A stretch of 61,464 nt of DNA from Actinomycetota bacterium (GCA_010032875.1 RGSB01000003.1:1-61464), one strand, 5' to 3'. Numbered from the stretch's first letter, positions 38,766-49,462 are shown. The notes: generated from the sequence alone by a model not told the origin. Translations and numbers: made by a program.

Positions 38766-39695
38766 TTACTCATCAATTTCTCCACTCATATAATCAACAG
38801 CGTGTTCTATTTCGGTACGTAATTCCGAGAGGTCTTTTCCTGTGGCATTAACGTGACCTATGTTGATCCCAGGCTGAACTTCTTTCCCATACAAATGAAA
38901 TTTAAGGGAAGGATTTCGAGCCATTAGATGTAGATATGGGCGATACATATCTGTTTTGTTCTTACCAAGAATGTTTCCCACCACTACATAATCATTTGTC
39001 ATCGATGGATCTCCTAATGGAAGATCCAAAATCGCACGTAGATGCTGCTCAAATTGGCTTGTACGTGAACCGTCAATTGTCCAATAACCTGAAATGTGTG
39101 GATGAACTGAGAGGTCACTAATAAACATCTCGTTTCCTTTTACGCCTATTTCAACTGCCATTACGCCAATCAAATTAACTTCTGCTGCAACTTCTAGAGC
39201 AGTTTTCTGCGCATCTTCACTCATCGTATGACTGAGCATTGGAGCTGGTGAAACAGTCATCGAAGAAATTCGGTTACTTTTAATTATTTGTGTAGGTGCC
39301 CATGTTGTGGCTTGCGCATGTGGTGATCGCCCAACAAGGACTGAAATTTCGAAATCAAAATCTTTTGATACTTTATTGGCGAGCTTTTTCTGCACAGAGA
39401 CAAAGGTTTCTAGGCTCGGGCGAACCCTAACTCCATTTACTTCTAAGGCTTTTATTATGCTTAGTGGAACTTGTTCGTGCTCAAAAGTTATTACATCGCA
39501 TTGTTCAGCAAATTTCTTGACCGCTTCGATGTCCGTGTAATCACCAATTATGCATGGAGTGATCTGAGCTGCGCTATCCGTCACGCTCGACGCAAATGGG
39601 AGTAACTTAATTCCTAAGGCAGTTGCAGGGGCAATCATCATGCGAACATTTTGTCCTGCACCAATAACGCCAACGATAGGAAATTCTGAATTCAC
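38766..39695 (-). CDS. purK: Degenerate PurK-like ATP-grasp protein lacking central domain
   Basis: Related to N5-carboxyaminoimidazole ribonucleotide synthase of purine synthesis, but 309 residues rather than about 375-390. The N-terminal part (VIGAGQNVRMM, FEHEQVPLSIIKAL, VRPSLETFVSVQKK) leads to LANK at residue 108 and then directly to VSKDFDFEISVLVGRSP. The ATP-grasp segment with the usual lysine and RGGYDGKGQ loop is missing. The metal region normally reading NELAPRPHNSG is here SDLSVHPHISG, and the ENxHxxG stretch is lost. No purE lies beside it. The ATP-binding machinery looks broken, so this may be a relic or a repurposed protein. Confidence 0.75.
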   Translation of the reverse strand: MNSEFPIVGVIGAGQNVRMMIAPATALGIKLLPFASSVTDSAAQITPCIIGDYTDIEAVKKFAEQCDVITFEHEQVPLSIIKALEVNGVRVRPSLETFVSVQKKLANKVSKDFDFEISVLVGRSPHAQATTWAPTQIIKSNRISSMTVSPAPMLSHTMSEDAQKTALEVAAEVNLIGVMAVEIGVKGNEMFISDLSVHPHISGYWTIDGSRTSQFEQHLRAILDLPLGDPSMTNDYVVVGNILGKNKTDMYRPYLHLMARNPSLKFHLYGKEVQPGINIGHVNATGKDLSELRTEIEHAVDYMSGEIDE

Positions 39696-39700
39696 AATGG

Positions 39701-40474
39701 TTATCTTAAATGAACTATGTCTGCAGAATTTACGTGAGATCCATCTTCGAGTATCAATTCCCCGAGTTGGGTTACCCCGGTAGCCATCGCTTGTTTTGAC
39801 TCAAGGTTTGGCGTAGTTATCTGGATCTGTCGATTAAGTGAGGAGCAAACTTTTTCATAATCGGAAATGAATTGTGAACTTCCATGTAGATTCCAGAGAG
39901 CGTATTTTCCGTGGAAATTCTGCAATATATTCTTCACAATGATATTTCGATCTAACTCTGCAGAATTTTCCAGAAGTAAAGATGTTGCAGATTCAACGGG
40001 TAATTCCTCGAATTGCATTGATACATTTAACCCAATTCCAACGATTACGCCGTCCTCGACTGCCTGGCATAACAGGCCGGCAATTTTTTTCTCCTTCACC
40101 AAAACATCATTCGGCCACTTGACCTTAAAATCATTCGTGTGATCTAAATCGCGTAGCGCTTCTGTAATTGATAGCGCAGTGAGCAAAGCTAGAAAATTCC
40201 ACTCTTCGCGAGGACGGGCAACTTTCTTATAAAGTGAAAATAAGAGTGCAGATGATGGTGCTGCAATAAATTCTCTATCAAGTCTTCCTTTACCTGCGCT
40301 TTGATAATTTGCAATTAAGACATCGCCATCTATTGCCGAATTCATTCGAATACTCTCTGCTAAATCACTTTGAGTTGATCCAGTGATATCAACCACGCTT
40401 ACTCGCCAGTAAGGTGAAAGTTCTGCCTGCAGTTCTGATTCACGAAGCGCCGCACGATGCAATTCATTGCCCAC
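39701..40474 (-). CDS. birA: Biotin--protein ligase
   Basis: Attaches biotin to the carrier domain of acyl-CoA carboxylase, encoded just downstream on the other strand. 257 residues, catalytic domain only (no DNA-binding domain): TGSTQSDLAE, the biotinyl-AMP loop QSAGKGRLDREF, VKWPNDVLV and KIAGLLCQ, then a short C-terminal SH3-like cap. The start is set at GTG 40474, 7 nt below TACGGT, because an upstream ATG (40510) would lie inside accD. It is divergent from accD with overlapping promoters. Confidence 0.9.
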   Translation of the reverse strand: MGNELHRAALRESELQAELSPYWRVSVVDITGSTQSDLAESIRMNSAIDGDVLIANYQSAGKGRLDREFIAAPSSALLFSLYKKVARPREEWNFLALLTALSITEALRDLDHTNDFKVKWPNDVLVKEKKIAGLLCQAVEDGVIVGIGLNVSMQFEELPVESATSLLLENSAELDRNIIVKNILQNFHGKYALWNLHGSSQFISDYEKVCSSLNRQIQITTPNLESKQAMATGVTQLGELILEDGSHVNSADIVHLR

Positions 40475-40480
40475 GGCTAG

Positions 40481-40487
40481 TACCGTA
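40481..40487. promoter_or_regulatory. Overlapping bidirectional -10 boxes, birA / accD
   Basis: TACCGTA contains the plus -10 box TACCGT (40481-40486) and, read on the other strand, TACGGT (40487-40482). The starts GTG 40474 (minus) and ATG 40493 (plus) lie 7 and 6 nt beyond their boxes, so both messages should be leaderless and the two promoters share five base pairs. Confidence 0.65.
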
Positions 40488-40492
40488 GGGGT

Positions 40493-42064
40493 ATGGACCG
40501 TGATCTGCATACAACTGCCGGAAAAATTCAGGACCTTCGCAATCGTTTAGACGAAGCCGTCCATGCAGGATCCACACGGGCCATTGAAAAACAGCACGCT
40601 AAAGGAAAGATGACGGCGCGCGAACGAATTGAGAAGCTTGTTGATCCAGATTCTTTTACCGAACTCGATGAATTCGCCCGTCACCGGTCTACCAATTTTG
40701 GAATGCAAGAAAACCGTCCTTACGGTGATGGAGTAGTTATTGGTTTTGCAACCGTTGATGGTCGATCCATTGCTCTGTTCTCTCAGGACTTCACTGTAAT
40801 GGGCGGAAGCCTCGGTGAAGTATTTGCAGAAAAAATGGTGAAGATTGCAGAGTTTGCCTTAAAAAATGGAATCCCATTGATTGGCATTAGTGATTCTGGT
40901 GGTGCGCGTATCCAGGAAGGCGTTGCATCCTTAAGTGGCTACGGTCGCATTTTTAGATTGAATACTCGTTCATCTGGAGTAATTCCACAGATTTCGCTCA
41001 TTCTCGGTCCTTGTGCAGGCGGCGCTGCGTACTCACCTGCACTTACAGATTTCACTGTCATGGTTAATGAAACATCACACATGTTCATTACAGGTCCAGA
41101 AGTTATCAAAACCGTCACCGGCGAAGATGTTGGGATGGAAGAACTCGGTGGTGCACATACTCACAACACTCGAAGTGGTAACGCGCATTACCTTGCACAA
41201 AACGAAGATGATGCTATTGATTACGTGAAGGCGCTGCTTTCTTATCTCCCAAGTAACAATATGGATGGTGCTCCACACTTGCCACCAACTGAAACTCTGG
41301 ATAAGAAACCATCAGATCATGCACTTGATGTATTGATTCCAGATAGCCCAAATCAACCGTATGACATGAAAAATCTGATCACTGCTATTTTGGATGAATC
41401 TGAATTCCTTGAGGTGCATGCACTCTTTGCTCCAAACATCGTTGTTGGTTTTGGAAGAATTGAAGGTGAATCTGTTGGAATTATTGCTAATCAACCAAAT
41501 CAACTTGCTGGCACATTAGATATTGATTCAAGTGAAAAGGCTGCAAGATTTGTTCGCTTCTGCGATGCGTTTAATATTCCTATATTGACACTTGTAGATG
41601 TACCCGGATTCTTACCTGGCACAGAACAAGAGTGGAATGGAATCATTCGTCGAGGAGCAAAACTTCTATACGCATATGCCGAAGCTTCTGTTCCTATGGT
41701 CACTTTGATAACACGTAAAGCCTATGGTGGCGCATACATTGTTATGGGATCAAAATACATCGGAGCAGACATTAATTTGGCGTGGCCAACTGCTGAAATT
41801 GCGGTTATGGGCGCACAAGGTGCGGTCAATATTTTGTACAGATCAGAAATTAGTGATGCCAAAGATCCTGAAAAAGTTCGCGCAGAATTGATAACAGAGT
41901 ACAACGAAACTTTAGCCAATCCATACTTGGCTGCAGAACGTGGATTTATCGATGCAGTGATTGAACCGAATCAAAGTCGTGAGTACATCACTAAAGCTCT
42001 TCGCACACTAAAGACTAAGCGCGATGCCTTGCCGCCACGTAAACATGGAAATATCCCACTATGA
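40493..42064 (+). CDS. accD: Acyl-CoA carboxylase beta (carboxyltransferase) subunit
   Basis: Carboxyltransferase of the biotin-dependent acetyl/propionyl-CoA carboxylase of actinobacteria, 523 residues, resembling AccD5. The N-terminal crotonase-like half has [32 protein letters not shown] and the oxyanion region [20 protein letters not shown]; the C-terminal half has [24 protein letters not shown] and [14 protein letters not shown]. The leaderless ATG lies 6 nt below TACCGT. The stop overlaps accE by 4 nt. Confidence 0.96.
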   Translation: MDRDLHTTAGKIQDLRNRLDEAVHAGSTRAIEKQHAKGKMTARERIEKLVDPDSFTELDEFARHRSTNFGMQENRPYGDGVVIGFATVDGRSIALFSQDFTVMGGSLGEVFAEKMVKIAEFALKNGIPLIGISDSGGARIQEGVASLSGYGRIFRLNTRSSGVIPQISLILGPCAGGAAYSPALTDFTVMVNETSHMFITGPEVIKTVTGEDVGMEELGGAHTHNTRSGNAHYLAQNEDDAIDYVKALLSYLPSNNMDGAPHLPPTETLDKKPSDHALDVLIPDSPNQPYDMKNLITAILDESEFLEVHALFAPNIVVGFGRIEGESVGIIANQPNQLAGTLDIDSSEKAARFVRFCDAFNIPILTLVDVPGFLPGTEQEWNGIIRRGAKLLYAYAEASVPMVTLITRKAYGGAYIVMGSKYIGADINLAWPTAEIAVMGAQGAVNILYRSEISDAKDPEKVRAELITEYNETLANPYLAAERGFIDAVIEPNQSREYITKALRTLKTKRDALPPRKHGNIPL

Positions 42065-42258
42065 CAATAAACAGAGTGAAATACGACATTGTGGTGGGAA
42101 TTCCAACTGTTGAAGAAGCTGCTGCGATTGAATTTGCAATGTCTCATCACAAACATGAAGATCTAAAACCCGTGGTGAAAAGAAGTGTGTGGGCACGTCC
42201 AATTTTGCGTTCCGCTTTACCGCAGCAAATAAAGTTTGGCTCAGGACGAAATAACTAA
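42061..42258 (+). CDS. accE: Acyl-CoA carboxylase epsilon subunit
   Basis: Small actinobacteria-specific subunit that strengthens the alpha-beta complex. 65 residues, recognised mainly by position after accD and by a C-terminal [15 protein letters not shown] that matches the family end W..P..R..L. The N-terminal half ([20 protein letters not shown]) is a helix. It overlaps accD by 4 nt and abuts maf. Confidence 0.85.
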   Translation: MTINRVKYDIVVGIPTVEEAAAIEFAMSHHKHEDLKPVVKRSVWARPILRSALPQQIKFGSGRNN

Positions 42259-42861
42259 ATGGCAACAATTGTCCTTGCGTCTCAATCAGCATCCAGGCGG
42301 CGACTCCTAGAATCTGCTGGTCTTAAACCTACAATTATGGTCAGCAATGTTGATGAAGAAACCGATTTCTTTAATGCTATGACGCCTGCAGACATGGTTA
42401 TTGCACTTGCAATTACCAAAGCACACACAATTCGCGAACAAATTAATTTTCCCGCAATCATTATTGGTTGTGACTCAACCTTTGAATTTGAAGGTGAATC
42501 ATTCGGTAAACCGGGCGTTGCCAATGTCGCCAAGGAGCGTGCCCAAAGAGTTCGTGGTAAATCTGGATATTTACACACCGGTCATTGTGTCATTGATACG
42601 ACTCAAGGTCGTGAAATAAGTGACCGCGTGACAACGAAGGTGACATTTACGGATATGTCTGATGACGAAATTGATGACTACATAAATTCTGGCGAACCTC
42701 TACATGTTGCAGGTGGATTCACACTTGATGGTTTTAGCTCTCCATTCATACCTTCCATCGAAGGTGATTACACCAATGTTGTAGGAATTTCTATGCCTTT
42801 TCTTCGTAGCGCTATGAAACAACTTGGATATAGCTGGCCAGAAGCAAAGTTGATGAAATGA
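42259..42861 (+). CDS. maf: Maf-like nucleotide pyrophosphatase
   Basis: House-cleaning enzyme hydrolysing non-canonical or pyrimidine nucleoside triphosphates. 200 residues with the family start [41 protein letters not shown] and [16 protein letters not shown], and the late GGFTLDGF. The maf gene lies between accE and accA3 as in mycobacteria. It overlaps accA3 by 4 nt. Confidence 0.94.
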   Translation: MATIVLASQSASRRRLLESAGLKPTIMVSNVDEETDFFNAMTPADMVIALAITKAHTIREQINFPAIIIGCDSTFEFEGESFGKPGVANVAKERAQRVRGKSGYLHTGHCVIDTTQGREISDRVTTKVTFTDMSDDEIDDYINSGEPLHVAGGFTLDGFSSPFIPSIEGDYTNVVGISMPFLRSAMKQLGYSWPEAKLMK

Positions 42862-44576
42862 AGCGCGTATTAATTGCTAATCGCGGTGAAATTGCTGTTC
42901 GCGTAATCAGGGCATGTCAGGACCACGGCTTAGAAAGCGTCTCGATTTATTCTGATGAAGACCGAAATTCTTTACACGCTCAAATGGCAACGTATTCTTT
43001 TGCTCTTGGCGGAACCACTGCTATATCAACATACTTAAATATTCCAAGAATTATTGACATTGCAAAACAATCTGGAGCCGATGCCGTACATCCTGGATAT
43101 GGGTTTCTATCGGAAAATGCGCTCTTCGCACAAAGTGTTATAGATGCGGGATTAATCTGGATAGGACCACCACCATCTGCGATCAAAGCACTTGGAGACA
43201 AGGTTTCTGCTCGAAAAATCGCAGCTAAAGCTGGTGCACCACTTGTAGCGGGCACTTCAGATCCCGTTGATAACGCCGATGAAATTATTGCCTTCGCGCA
43301 ACAGCACGGCTTACCCGTTGCAATCAAAGCTGCACATGGCGGTGGTGGGCGTGGATTAAAAATTGCCCACACATTTGAAGAAATTCCTGAAGCATTCGCA
43401 TCTGCAGTACGCGAAGCAATTGCTGGATTTGGACGAGGTGAATGCTTTGTTGAGCGCTATTTGGACAAACCGCGACACGTTGAAACACAGTTATTAGTTG
43501 ATAAGAGTGGTCACGCCGTTGTTGTAAGTACGCGAGATTGTTCGCTTCAACGTCGCCACCAAAAATTAGTCGAAGAAGCGCCTGCTCCATTCTTAACCGA
43601 AGGTCAAATAACAGAGTTGTACCGATCTAGTAAAGCAATAATGAAAGAAGTTGGCTATGTAGGTGCTGGTACATGCGAATTTCTTATTGGTGCAGATGGA
43701 ACAATCTCATTTCTTGAAGTAAACACACGTCTTCAAGTCGAGCACACTGTGAGTGAAGAAGTGACTGGTATTGATCTAGTTCGTCAACAATTTAGAATTG
43801 CAATGGGTGAAGATCTTGGTTTCGATGATCCAGAAATTCGTGCTCATTCATTTGAGTTTAGAATCAACGGTGAAGATCCAGGCAGATCATTCTTGCCGGC
43901 TCCAGGTCGAATTACGCAATGGCAGATTCCAGCTGGCCCTGGAGTTCGAGTCGATGCTGGGTTTAAAAATGGTGACACCATCGGCGGAAACTTTGATTCA
44001 CTCTTGGCAAAGTTAATTGTTACTGGTGCGACTCGCGAAGAAGCTATTCAGCGCGCTCGTCGAGCGCTTGCAGAATTCAATGTTGGCGGACTAGCAACAG
44101 CGCTTCCATTTCATCGAGCAATCATGGAAGACCCGGCCTTTACGGAAAAATTCAGTATCTATACAAGCTACATTGAAAATGAATTTAAAAATGAAATTCC
44201 ACCATTTGTACATTCTGTTTCCGAATCACAAACGCATGCTGCCCCAGAACATCTTGTCACTGAGATAAATGGCAAACGCTTTGAAATCTTTGTGCACGCT
44301 CCTGAACCTGTTCACAAACGCCATCGTGCAAAGCAAGGTGCAAGCGGGGCGGCAACAGGTACATCAGTCACCAGTCCGATGCAGGGTACTGTGGTAAAAA
44401 TTGCAGTGGAAGAAGGACAAAAGGTTGAAGTAGGCGAATTAATAGTCGTTCTTGAGGCGATGAAAATGGAACAACCGCTCGTGGCGCACCGTGTTGGTGT
44501 TATTTCAAATCTAAGTGCGGTAATTGGTGAAACTGTTTCAAGTGGCAGCACACTTTGTGACATTATTGACGCATGA
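42858..44576 (+). CDS. accA3: Acyl-CoA carboxylase alpha subunit (biotin carboxylase plus BCCP)
   Basis: ATP-dependent biotin carboxylase fused to the biotin carrier, 572 residues. Biotin carboxylase domain 1-450: [26 protein letters not shown]-binding [10 protein letters not shown] and [14 protein letters not shown]. After a linker, the biotinyl domain (about 500-572) carries the biotin lysine in EAMKMEQP. BirA, which biotinylates it, is divergently encoded upstream of accD. The stop overlaps the purine nucleoside phosphorylase gene by 4 nt, linking fatty-acid and nucleoside genes in one unit. Confidence 0.96.
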   Translation: MKRVLIANRGEIAVRVIRACQDHGLESVSIYSDEDRNSLHAQMATYSFALGGTTAISTYLNIPRIIDIAKQSGADAVHPGYGFLSENALFAQSVIDAGLIWIGPPPSAIKALGDKVSARKIAAKAGAPLVAGTSDPVDNADEIIAFAQQHGLPVAIKAAHGGGGRGLKIAHTFEEIPEAFASAVREAIAGFGRGECFVERYLDKPRHVETQLLVDKSGHAVVVSTRDCSLQRRHQKLVEEAPAPFLTEGQITELYRSSKAIMKEVGYVGAGTCEFLIGADGTISFLEVNTRLQVEHTVSEEVTGIDLVRQQFRIAMGEDLGFDDPEIRAHSFEFRINGEDPGRSFLPAPGRITQWQIPAGPGVRVDAGFKNGDTIGGNFDSLLAKLIVTGATREEAIQRARRALAEFNVGGLATALPFHRAIMEDPAFTEKFSIYTSYIENEFKNEIPPFVHSVSESQTHAAPEHLVTEINGKRFEIFVHAPEPVHKRHRAKQGASGAATGTSVTSPMQGTVVKIAVEEGQKVEVGELIVVLEAMKMEQPLVAHRVGVISNLSAVIGETVSSGSTLCDIIDA

Positions 44577-45403
44577 CAAGTGATCAACTGCTTTATAGCG
44601 ATCCCCTAAAAGCTGCTGAGCAAGCAGCGGCAGATATAGCAAAACGCACAGGTGTGATTTCACATGACATTGCATTAGTAATGGGTTCGGGTTGGGTTGA
44701 TGCAGTTTCAGCACTTGGCGATCCAGATTATGAATGCAATGCTGATGAAATTACAGGTTTTCTACCTCCTGCAGTTGAAGGTCATTCAGGAAAAATACGC
44801 TCGTATTCGATCAAAAGCGGTGGCAAAGTTTTGCGAGCACTGGTATTTCTTGGACGAACCCACTTATATGAAGGCAAAGGCATCGAACCCGTAGTTCATG
44901 GTGTTCGAACCGCGGTTAAATCTGGTTGCAAAGTTGTGATCCTAACCAATGCTTGCGGTGGAATTAATAAAGATTATTCTGTTGGACAACCTGTTTTGAT
45001 AAGAGATCACATATCGCTAACAGCAACTTCTCCACTAATTGGTGGGCACTTTGTAGATTTAACTGATTTATATAGCAAGCGAATTCGCTCAATTGTAAAA
45101 AATGCAGATTCATCTCTCGCTGAAGGCGTCTACGTTCATTGGCGTGGGCCAACATATGAAACTCCTGCAGAAATTCTGATGATGAGAGCTATGGGTGCCG
45201 ACCTCGTCGGTATGTCTACTGTTCCAGAAGCAATAGCAGCACATGCTCTCGGCGCAGAAGTGCTTGGAATTTCCTTAGTAACAAATGCGGCTGCTGGTGT
45301 GACTGGTGAGAAACTCAATCACGAAGAAGTAATTGCGGCTGGAAAAGCAGCAGCAACTCGCATGGGAACACTTCTCAAGGAAGTTATTCCGAAGTTACTC
45401 TAG
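44573..45403 (+). CDS. Purine-nucleoside phosphorylase
   Basis: Splits purine (deoxy)nucleosides with phosphate into base and (deoxy)ribose-1-phosphate. 276 residues, trimeric high-molecular-specificity type: phosphate loop [61 protein letters not shown] and TNAAAG. First step of internal nucleoside use; the sugar phosphate passes to the phosphomutase encoded 4 nt later. Confidence 0.94.
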   Translation: MTSDQLLYSDPLKAAEQAAADIAKRTGVISHDIALVMGSGWVDAVSALGDPDYECNADEITGFLPPAVEGHSGKIRSYSIKSGGKVLRALVFLGRTHLYEGKGIEPVVHGVRTAVKSGCKVVILTNACGGINKDYSVGQPVLIRDHISLTATSPLIGGHFVDLTDLYSKRIRSIVKNADSSLAEGVYVHWRGPTYETPAEILMMRAMGADLVGMSTVPEAIAAHALGAEVLGISLVTNAAAGVTGEKLNHEEVIAAGKAAATRMGTLLKEVIPKLL

Positions 45404-45407
45404 GTTT

Positions 45408-47024
45408 ATGGATTCAGATCTTCTATCAGAAGTAAACGCATGGATAGCTGATGATCCTGATGCAAAAACAGCAGCTCTGTTAAGTGACCTTGTTGCGGCA
45501 GGTGATGAATCGACCCTAAGAAAATATTTTGCAGGATTGTTAGAGTTTGGTACCGCTGGTTTACGCGGTCCACTTGGTCCAGGACCTTCATGCATGAATC
45601 AGGCTGTGGTTGGCAGGACAGCGGCAGGTCTCGTTAAATTCATGAAAGAGCACTCGCTAACTTCGGTTGTTATTGGCCGTGATGCGCGACATGGATCAGA
45701 AATTTTCGAAAAAATAAGTGCGCAGATTTTTAGTGGGGCAGGTCTAAATGTTTCAGTTTTGCCACGTGCATTACCAACGCCTGTACTCGCTTTTGCAGTG
45801 AATGAATTAGGCGCCGATGTGGGAGTAATGGTTACAGCAAGCCATAATCCCGGCAGCGATAATGGCTACAAAGTTTATTTGGGTGGTTCAGTTGATGGAG
45901 TTTTGTATCGTGGCTCTCAAATTATTTCACCAGTAGATAAAGAAATTTTTGCGCACATGAAATCAGTCCAATCATTAAAGTCACTGCCTCGTGGAGATAA
46001 GTGGCACATCCTTGATGAAGAAATAGTTGAAAAATATGTTGAGAGAACAAAGATTTTGGCTCCACGTCCAGGTGAGCTGAAAATTGTTTATACAGCAATG
46101 CACGGAGTTGGCACCAAAACTTTACAGCGTGTATTTCACCGTGCAGGTTTTCCATCCCTCATTCTGGTGCAAGCTCAATCCCAGCCAGATCCAGATTTTC
46201 CAACACTTGCATTTCCAAATCCTGAAGAAGTTGGCGCCCTTGATCTTGCGATAGAGACTGCCCAAACTTTTGATGCAGATTTGTTGATTGCAAACGATCC
46301 GGATGCTGATCGCTGTTCTGTGGCTGTGAAGGAAAAGGATTTAACGTGGAGAGCACTACGAGGAGATGAGATTGGTGCAATCTTTGGTGAAGTTATTGCA
46401 AGGAATGCACATTCAGGTACGCTCTCAAACTCCATCGTCTCTTCAACTATCTTGTCTAAAATTGCTTCAGCCTATGGATTGAAATTCGAAGAAACTCTCA
46501 CGGGATTTAAATATATTGCAAAGATTCCTAATCTAATTTTTGGATATGAAGAGGCTATTGGATTCTGTGTAGATTCTATGACGGTCAACGATAAAGATGG
46601 GATTTCTGCAGCATTACTAATTGCTCAAATTGCGACAGATTTGAAAGAGCAAGGAAAATCTCTCATCGATCTATTGGATGAAATATGGAAAAAATATGGT
46701 TTTCATGCAACTGAACAAATTTCAATTCGAGTCACCGATATATCAACCATCACAAATGTTCTGGCTAAATTAAGAAATAATCCGGTAAACGAGATTTCTG
46801 GATTAAAGGTTTTGAAGATAGATGATCTATTAAAACCCGCGAATTCTTTACCTCCAACTGATGGACTTCGATTCATACTTGAAAAAAACATCCGAATTAT
46901 TGTTCGTCCAAGCGGTACAGAGCCAAAAATCAAGTGCTACATAGAAGTTGTTAATCCCGAAAAGAGTATTGCTCTCTCCCTACTTGAACAATTACGCCCT
47001 TCACTGAGAGAATTACTCTCATAA
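45408..47024 (+). CDS. Phosphohexomutase/phosphopentomutase
   Basis: Alpha-D-phosphohexomutase family, 538 residues from the ATG just after the PNP stop (an upstream frame start is inside PNP). It has FGTAGLRGPLGPGP, the phosphoserine loop TASHNPGSDNGYKVY, metal loop NDPDADRC, GYEEAIGF and RPSGTEPKIKCY. In mycobacteria the equivalent gene follows the PNP gene. Between PNP and DeoC it most likely converts (deoxy)ribose-1-phosphate to the 5-phosphate, because no DeoB-type mutase is present here; hexose phosphates are possible as well. Confidence 0.88.
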   Translation: MDSDLLSEVNAWIADDPDAKTAALLSDLVAAGDESTLRKYFAGLLEFGTAGLRGPLGPGPSCMNQAVVGRTAAGLVKFMKEHSLTSVVIGRDARHGSEIFEKISAQIFSGAGLNVSVLPRALPTPVLAFAVNELGADVGVMVTASHNPGSDNGYKVYLGGSVDGVLYRGSQIISPVDKEIFAHMKSVQSLKSLPRGDKWHILDEEIVEKYVERTKILAPRPGELKIVYTAMHGVGTKTLQRVFHRAGFPSLILVQAQSQPDPDFPTLAFPNPEEVGALDLAIETAQTFDADLLIANDPDADRCSVAVKEKDLTWRALRGDEIGAIFGEVIARNAHSGTLSNSIVSSTILSKIASAYGLKFEETLTGFKYIAKIPNLIFGYEEAIGFCVDSMTVNDKDGISAALLIAQIATDLKEQGKSLIDLLDEIWKKYGFHATEQISIRVTDISTITNVLAKLRNNPVNEISGLKVLKIDDLLKPANSLPPTDGLRFILEKNIRIIVRPSGTEPKIKCYIEVVNPEKSIALSLLEQLRPSLRELLS

Positions 47025-47052
47025 TTAACTAGCTTGGTTCAAGCAGGATTGG

Positions 47053-48009
47053 ATGAGGTGCATGAAGTTTTACGGCCTCATTGATGGTTCTGATACATCA
47101 CTAAAAAACTTTTTGGTTAAGTTACCTGGTGTGGATGCCGTGGGAGCAGATGCTCGTGCTGCGATGCTCGGCACAAGAAGCATCAAAACAACTAGTAAGC
47201 GCTGGGCTATCGATACTGCAATTTCGATGGTGGATTTAACAACTCTTGAAGGTGCCGACACTGAAGGAAAGGTTCAAGCACTGTGTGCCAAGGCTGTGCG
47301 CCCTGACCCAACTGATCCTTCTGTTCCAAGTGTGGGAGCAGTATGCGTTTATAACGACATGGTTGCAGTAGCAAGAAAACACTTAGATTCTATTGGTGGC
47401 ACACATGTGCCTGTTGCTGCCGTTTCAACCGCTTTCCCATCTGGTCGCGCATCTATGAAGGTAAAAATTCAAGATACAAAGGATGCAATTGAAGCGGGAG
47501 CTGCGGAAATCGATATGGTCATTGATCGCGGAGCATTTTTATCAGGAAATTACATCGACGTATTTAATGAAATAGTTGCGATCAAAGAAATTTGTGGAGA
47601 AAAAGCTCATCTAAAAGTAATATTTGAAACAGGTGAGTTAGTTACCTATGACAACGTTCGTAAAGCCTCATATTTAGCAATGCTCGCGGGAGCTGATTTC
47701 ATTAAAACTTCGACGGGCAAAATTGCGCCTGCGGCCACTCCTCCTGTTGTCCTTGTAATGCTTGAAGCTGTTCGTGATTTTTACGAAATGACTGGCGTTC
47801 GAATTGGCGTCAAACCTGCGGGCGGAATTCGAAATACCAAGGACGCGATCAAGCAATTAGTCCTTGTCAATGAAACTGCTGGTCCAGAGTGGCTCACGCC
47901 ATCTCTTTTTAGAATTGGTGCTAGTGCTCTGCTTAATGATTTATTGATGCAGCGCATGAAAATGGATAATGGCTACTACGCTAGCCCTCAGTACGTGACG
48001 ATCGACTAA
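47053..48009 (+). CDS. deoC: Deoxyribose-phosphate aldolase
   Basis: Class I aldolase cleaving 2-deoxyribose-5-phosphate to glyceraldehyde-3-phosphate and acetaldehyde. 318 residues, longer than the 220-260 of E. coli-type enzymes and matching the long actinobacterial form. The Schiff-base lysine is K218 in DFIKTSTGK; the second lysine is in GVKPAGGIR; AAEIDMVIDRGAF holds the proton-relay Asp. The start with AGGA above it is used; a second ATG follows three codons later. Confidence 0.93.
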   Translation: MRCMKFYGLIDGSDTSLKNFLVKLPGVDAVGADARAAMLGTRSIKTTSKRWAIDTAISMVDLTTLEGADTEGKVQALCAKAVRPDPTDPSVPSVGAVCVYNDMVAVARKHLDSIGGTHVPVAAVSTAFPSGRASMKVKIQDTKDAIEAGAAEIDMVIDRGAFLSGNYIDVFNEIVAIKEICGEKAHLKVIFETGELVTYDNVRKASYLAMLAGADFIKTSTGKIAPAATPPVVLVMLEAVRDFYEMTGVRIGVKPAGGIRNTKDAIKQLVLVNETAGPEWLTPSLFRIGASALLNDLLMQRMKMDNGYYASPQYVTID

Positions 48010-48022
48010 TGGAGAATTTCGC

Positions 48023-49462
48023 ATGACTTTCGAATATGCACCCGCGCCAGAATCGCGCGCCAGCGTCTCCATTAAGCCTAAATATGGACATTACATCGGT
48101 GGAAAATTTGTTGCAGGAGAAAAGCATTTCCCGACCATCAATCCTGCGACAGAAGAAGTACTCAGTTCCGTAGCCCTCGGTGGAAAGAAAGACGTGGACG
48201 CAGCAGTTAAATCTGCGAAGAAGGCATTAGATGTCCACTGGTCCAAACTCTCTGGACGTGAACGAGGTAAGTATCTATTCCGTATTGCTCGAATTTTGCA
48301 AGAACGTGCTCGTGAATTTGCGGTACTCGAAAGTTTGGATAATGGAAAACCAATAAGAGAATCTCGTGATGTCGATGTTCCACTCGCTGCAGCACACTTT
48401 TTTTATCATGCAGGATGGGCAGATAAACTCGAATTTGCAGGTGTCGGAACAAAAGCAAAACCGCATGGTGTTGTGGGACAAATTATTCCTTGGAACTTTC
48501 CTTTATTGATGCTCGCATGGAAAGTAGCTCCAGCTCTTGCTACTGGAAATACCGTTGTATTAAAGCCAGCTGAAACTACGCCGCTCACCGCACTTCTCTT
48601 TGCAGAAGTTTGCGAACAAGCAGGATTGCCAGCAGGAGTTGTAAACATAGTCACCGGCGATGGTTCAACTGGTGCGCTCATAGTGAATCATCCTGGAATC
48701 AACAAAATCGCTTTCACGGGTTCGACTGAGGTTGGAAAAATTATTGCCGAATCTGTTGCTAGTACATCAAAGAGCGTCACCCTCGAACTAGGTGGCAAGG
48801 CAGCAAATCTTGTATTTGAAGATGCAGCGATTGATGAAAGCGTTGAAGGAATCGTTAACGGTATTTTCTTTAATCAAGGCCATGTGTGCTGCGCAGGTTC
48901 GAGACTGATTATCCAAGAGAGTATTTCTGATGAATTCATTAAGAAATTACAGAAGCGCATGGAGAAAATTCGCGTAGGTGATCCATTAGATAAAAATACA
49001 GATTTGGGCGCTATTAATTCACGTGCTCAATTAGAGAAGATAAAAGAACTCTCTCTGGCAGGTGATTCAGAAGGTGCAGAGCGTTGGAGTCCGCAATGCT
49101 CTCTTCCAGATAAGGGTTTCTGGTTTGCTCCAACAATTTTTACTGGCGTGACTCAATCTCATAGAATTGCACGGGAAGAAATTTTTGGACCTGTTCTTTC
49201 AGTTCTTACATTTAGAACTCCGCAAGAAGGTATTGATAAAGCCAATAACACTCCATTCGGGCTTTCAGCTGGCGTGTGGAGTGAAAAAGGTTCGAAAACT
49301 CTCTGGGCTTCACAGAAGTTAAAAGCTGGTGTGATTTGGACAAATACGTTTAATAAATTTGATCCAACAAGTCCATTTGGTGGATACAAAGAGTCTGGTT
49401 GGGGGCGTGAAGGTGGTCGCCACGGTCTGACTGCTTATCTCAAGGGAGTAACACATGAGTAA
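48023..49462 (+). CDS. Aldehyde dehydrogenase, catalytic half of an ALDH16-like pair
   Basis: NAD(P)-dependent aldehyde dehydrogenase, 479 residues. It has FTGSTEVGK (cofactor), general base Glu in TLELGGKAAN, catalytic Cys289 in NQGHVCCAGSR, and EEIFGPVLSVL with PFGGYKESG near the end. After DeoC it most plausibly oxidises acetaldehyde. Its last 8 nt overlap a second, short ALDH gene without catalytic residues, matching the two-domain ALDH16 organisation split in two. The start has GGAG above the ATG. Confidence 0.92.
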   Translation: MTFEYAPAPESRASVSIKPKYGHYIGGKFVAGEKHFPTINPATEEVLSSVALGGKKDVDAAVKSAKKALDVHWSKLSGRERGKYLFRIARILQERAREFAVLESLDNGKPIRESRDVDVPLAAAHFFYHAGWADKLEFAGVGTKAKPHGVVGQIIPWNFPLLMLAWKVAPALATGNTVVLKPAETTPLTALLFAEVCEQAGLPAGVVNIVTGDGSTGALIVNHPGINKIAFTGSTEVGKIIAESVASTSKSVTLELGGKAANLVFEDAAIDESVEGIVNGIFFNQGHVCCAGSRLIIQESISDEFIKKLQKRMEKIRVGDPLDKNTDLGAINSRAQLEKIKELSLAGDSEGAERWSPQCSLPDKGFWFAPTIFTGVTQSHRIAREEIFGPVLSVLTFRTPQEGIDKANNTPFGLSAGVWSEKGSKTLWASQKLKAGVIWTNTFNKFDPTSPFGGYKESGWGREGGRHGLTAYLKGVTHE

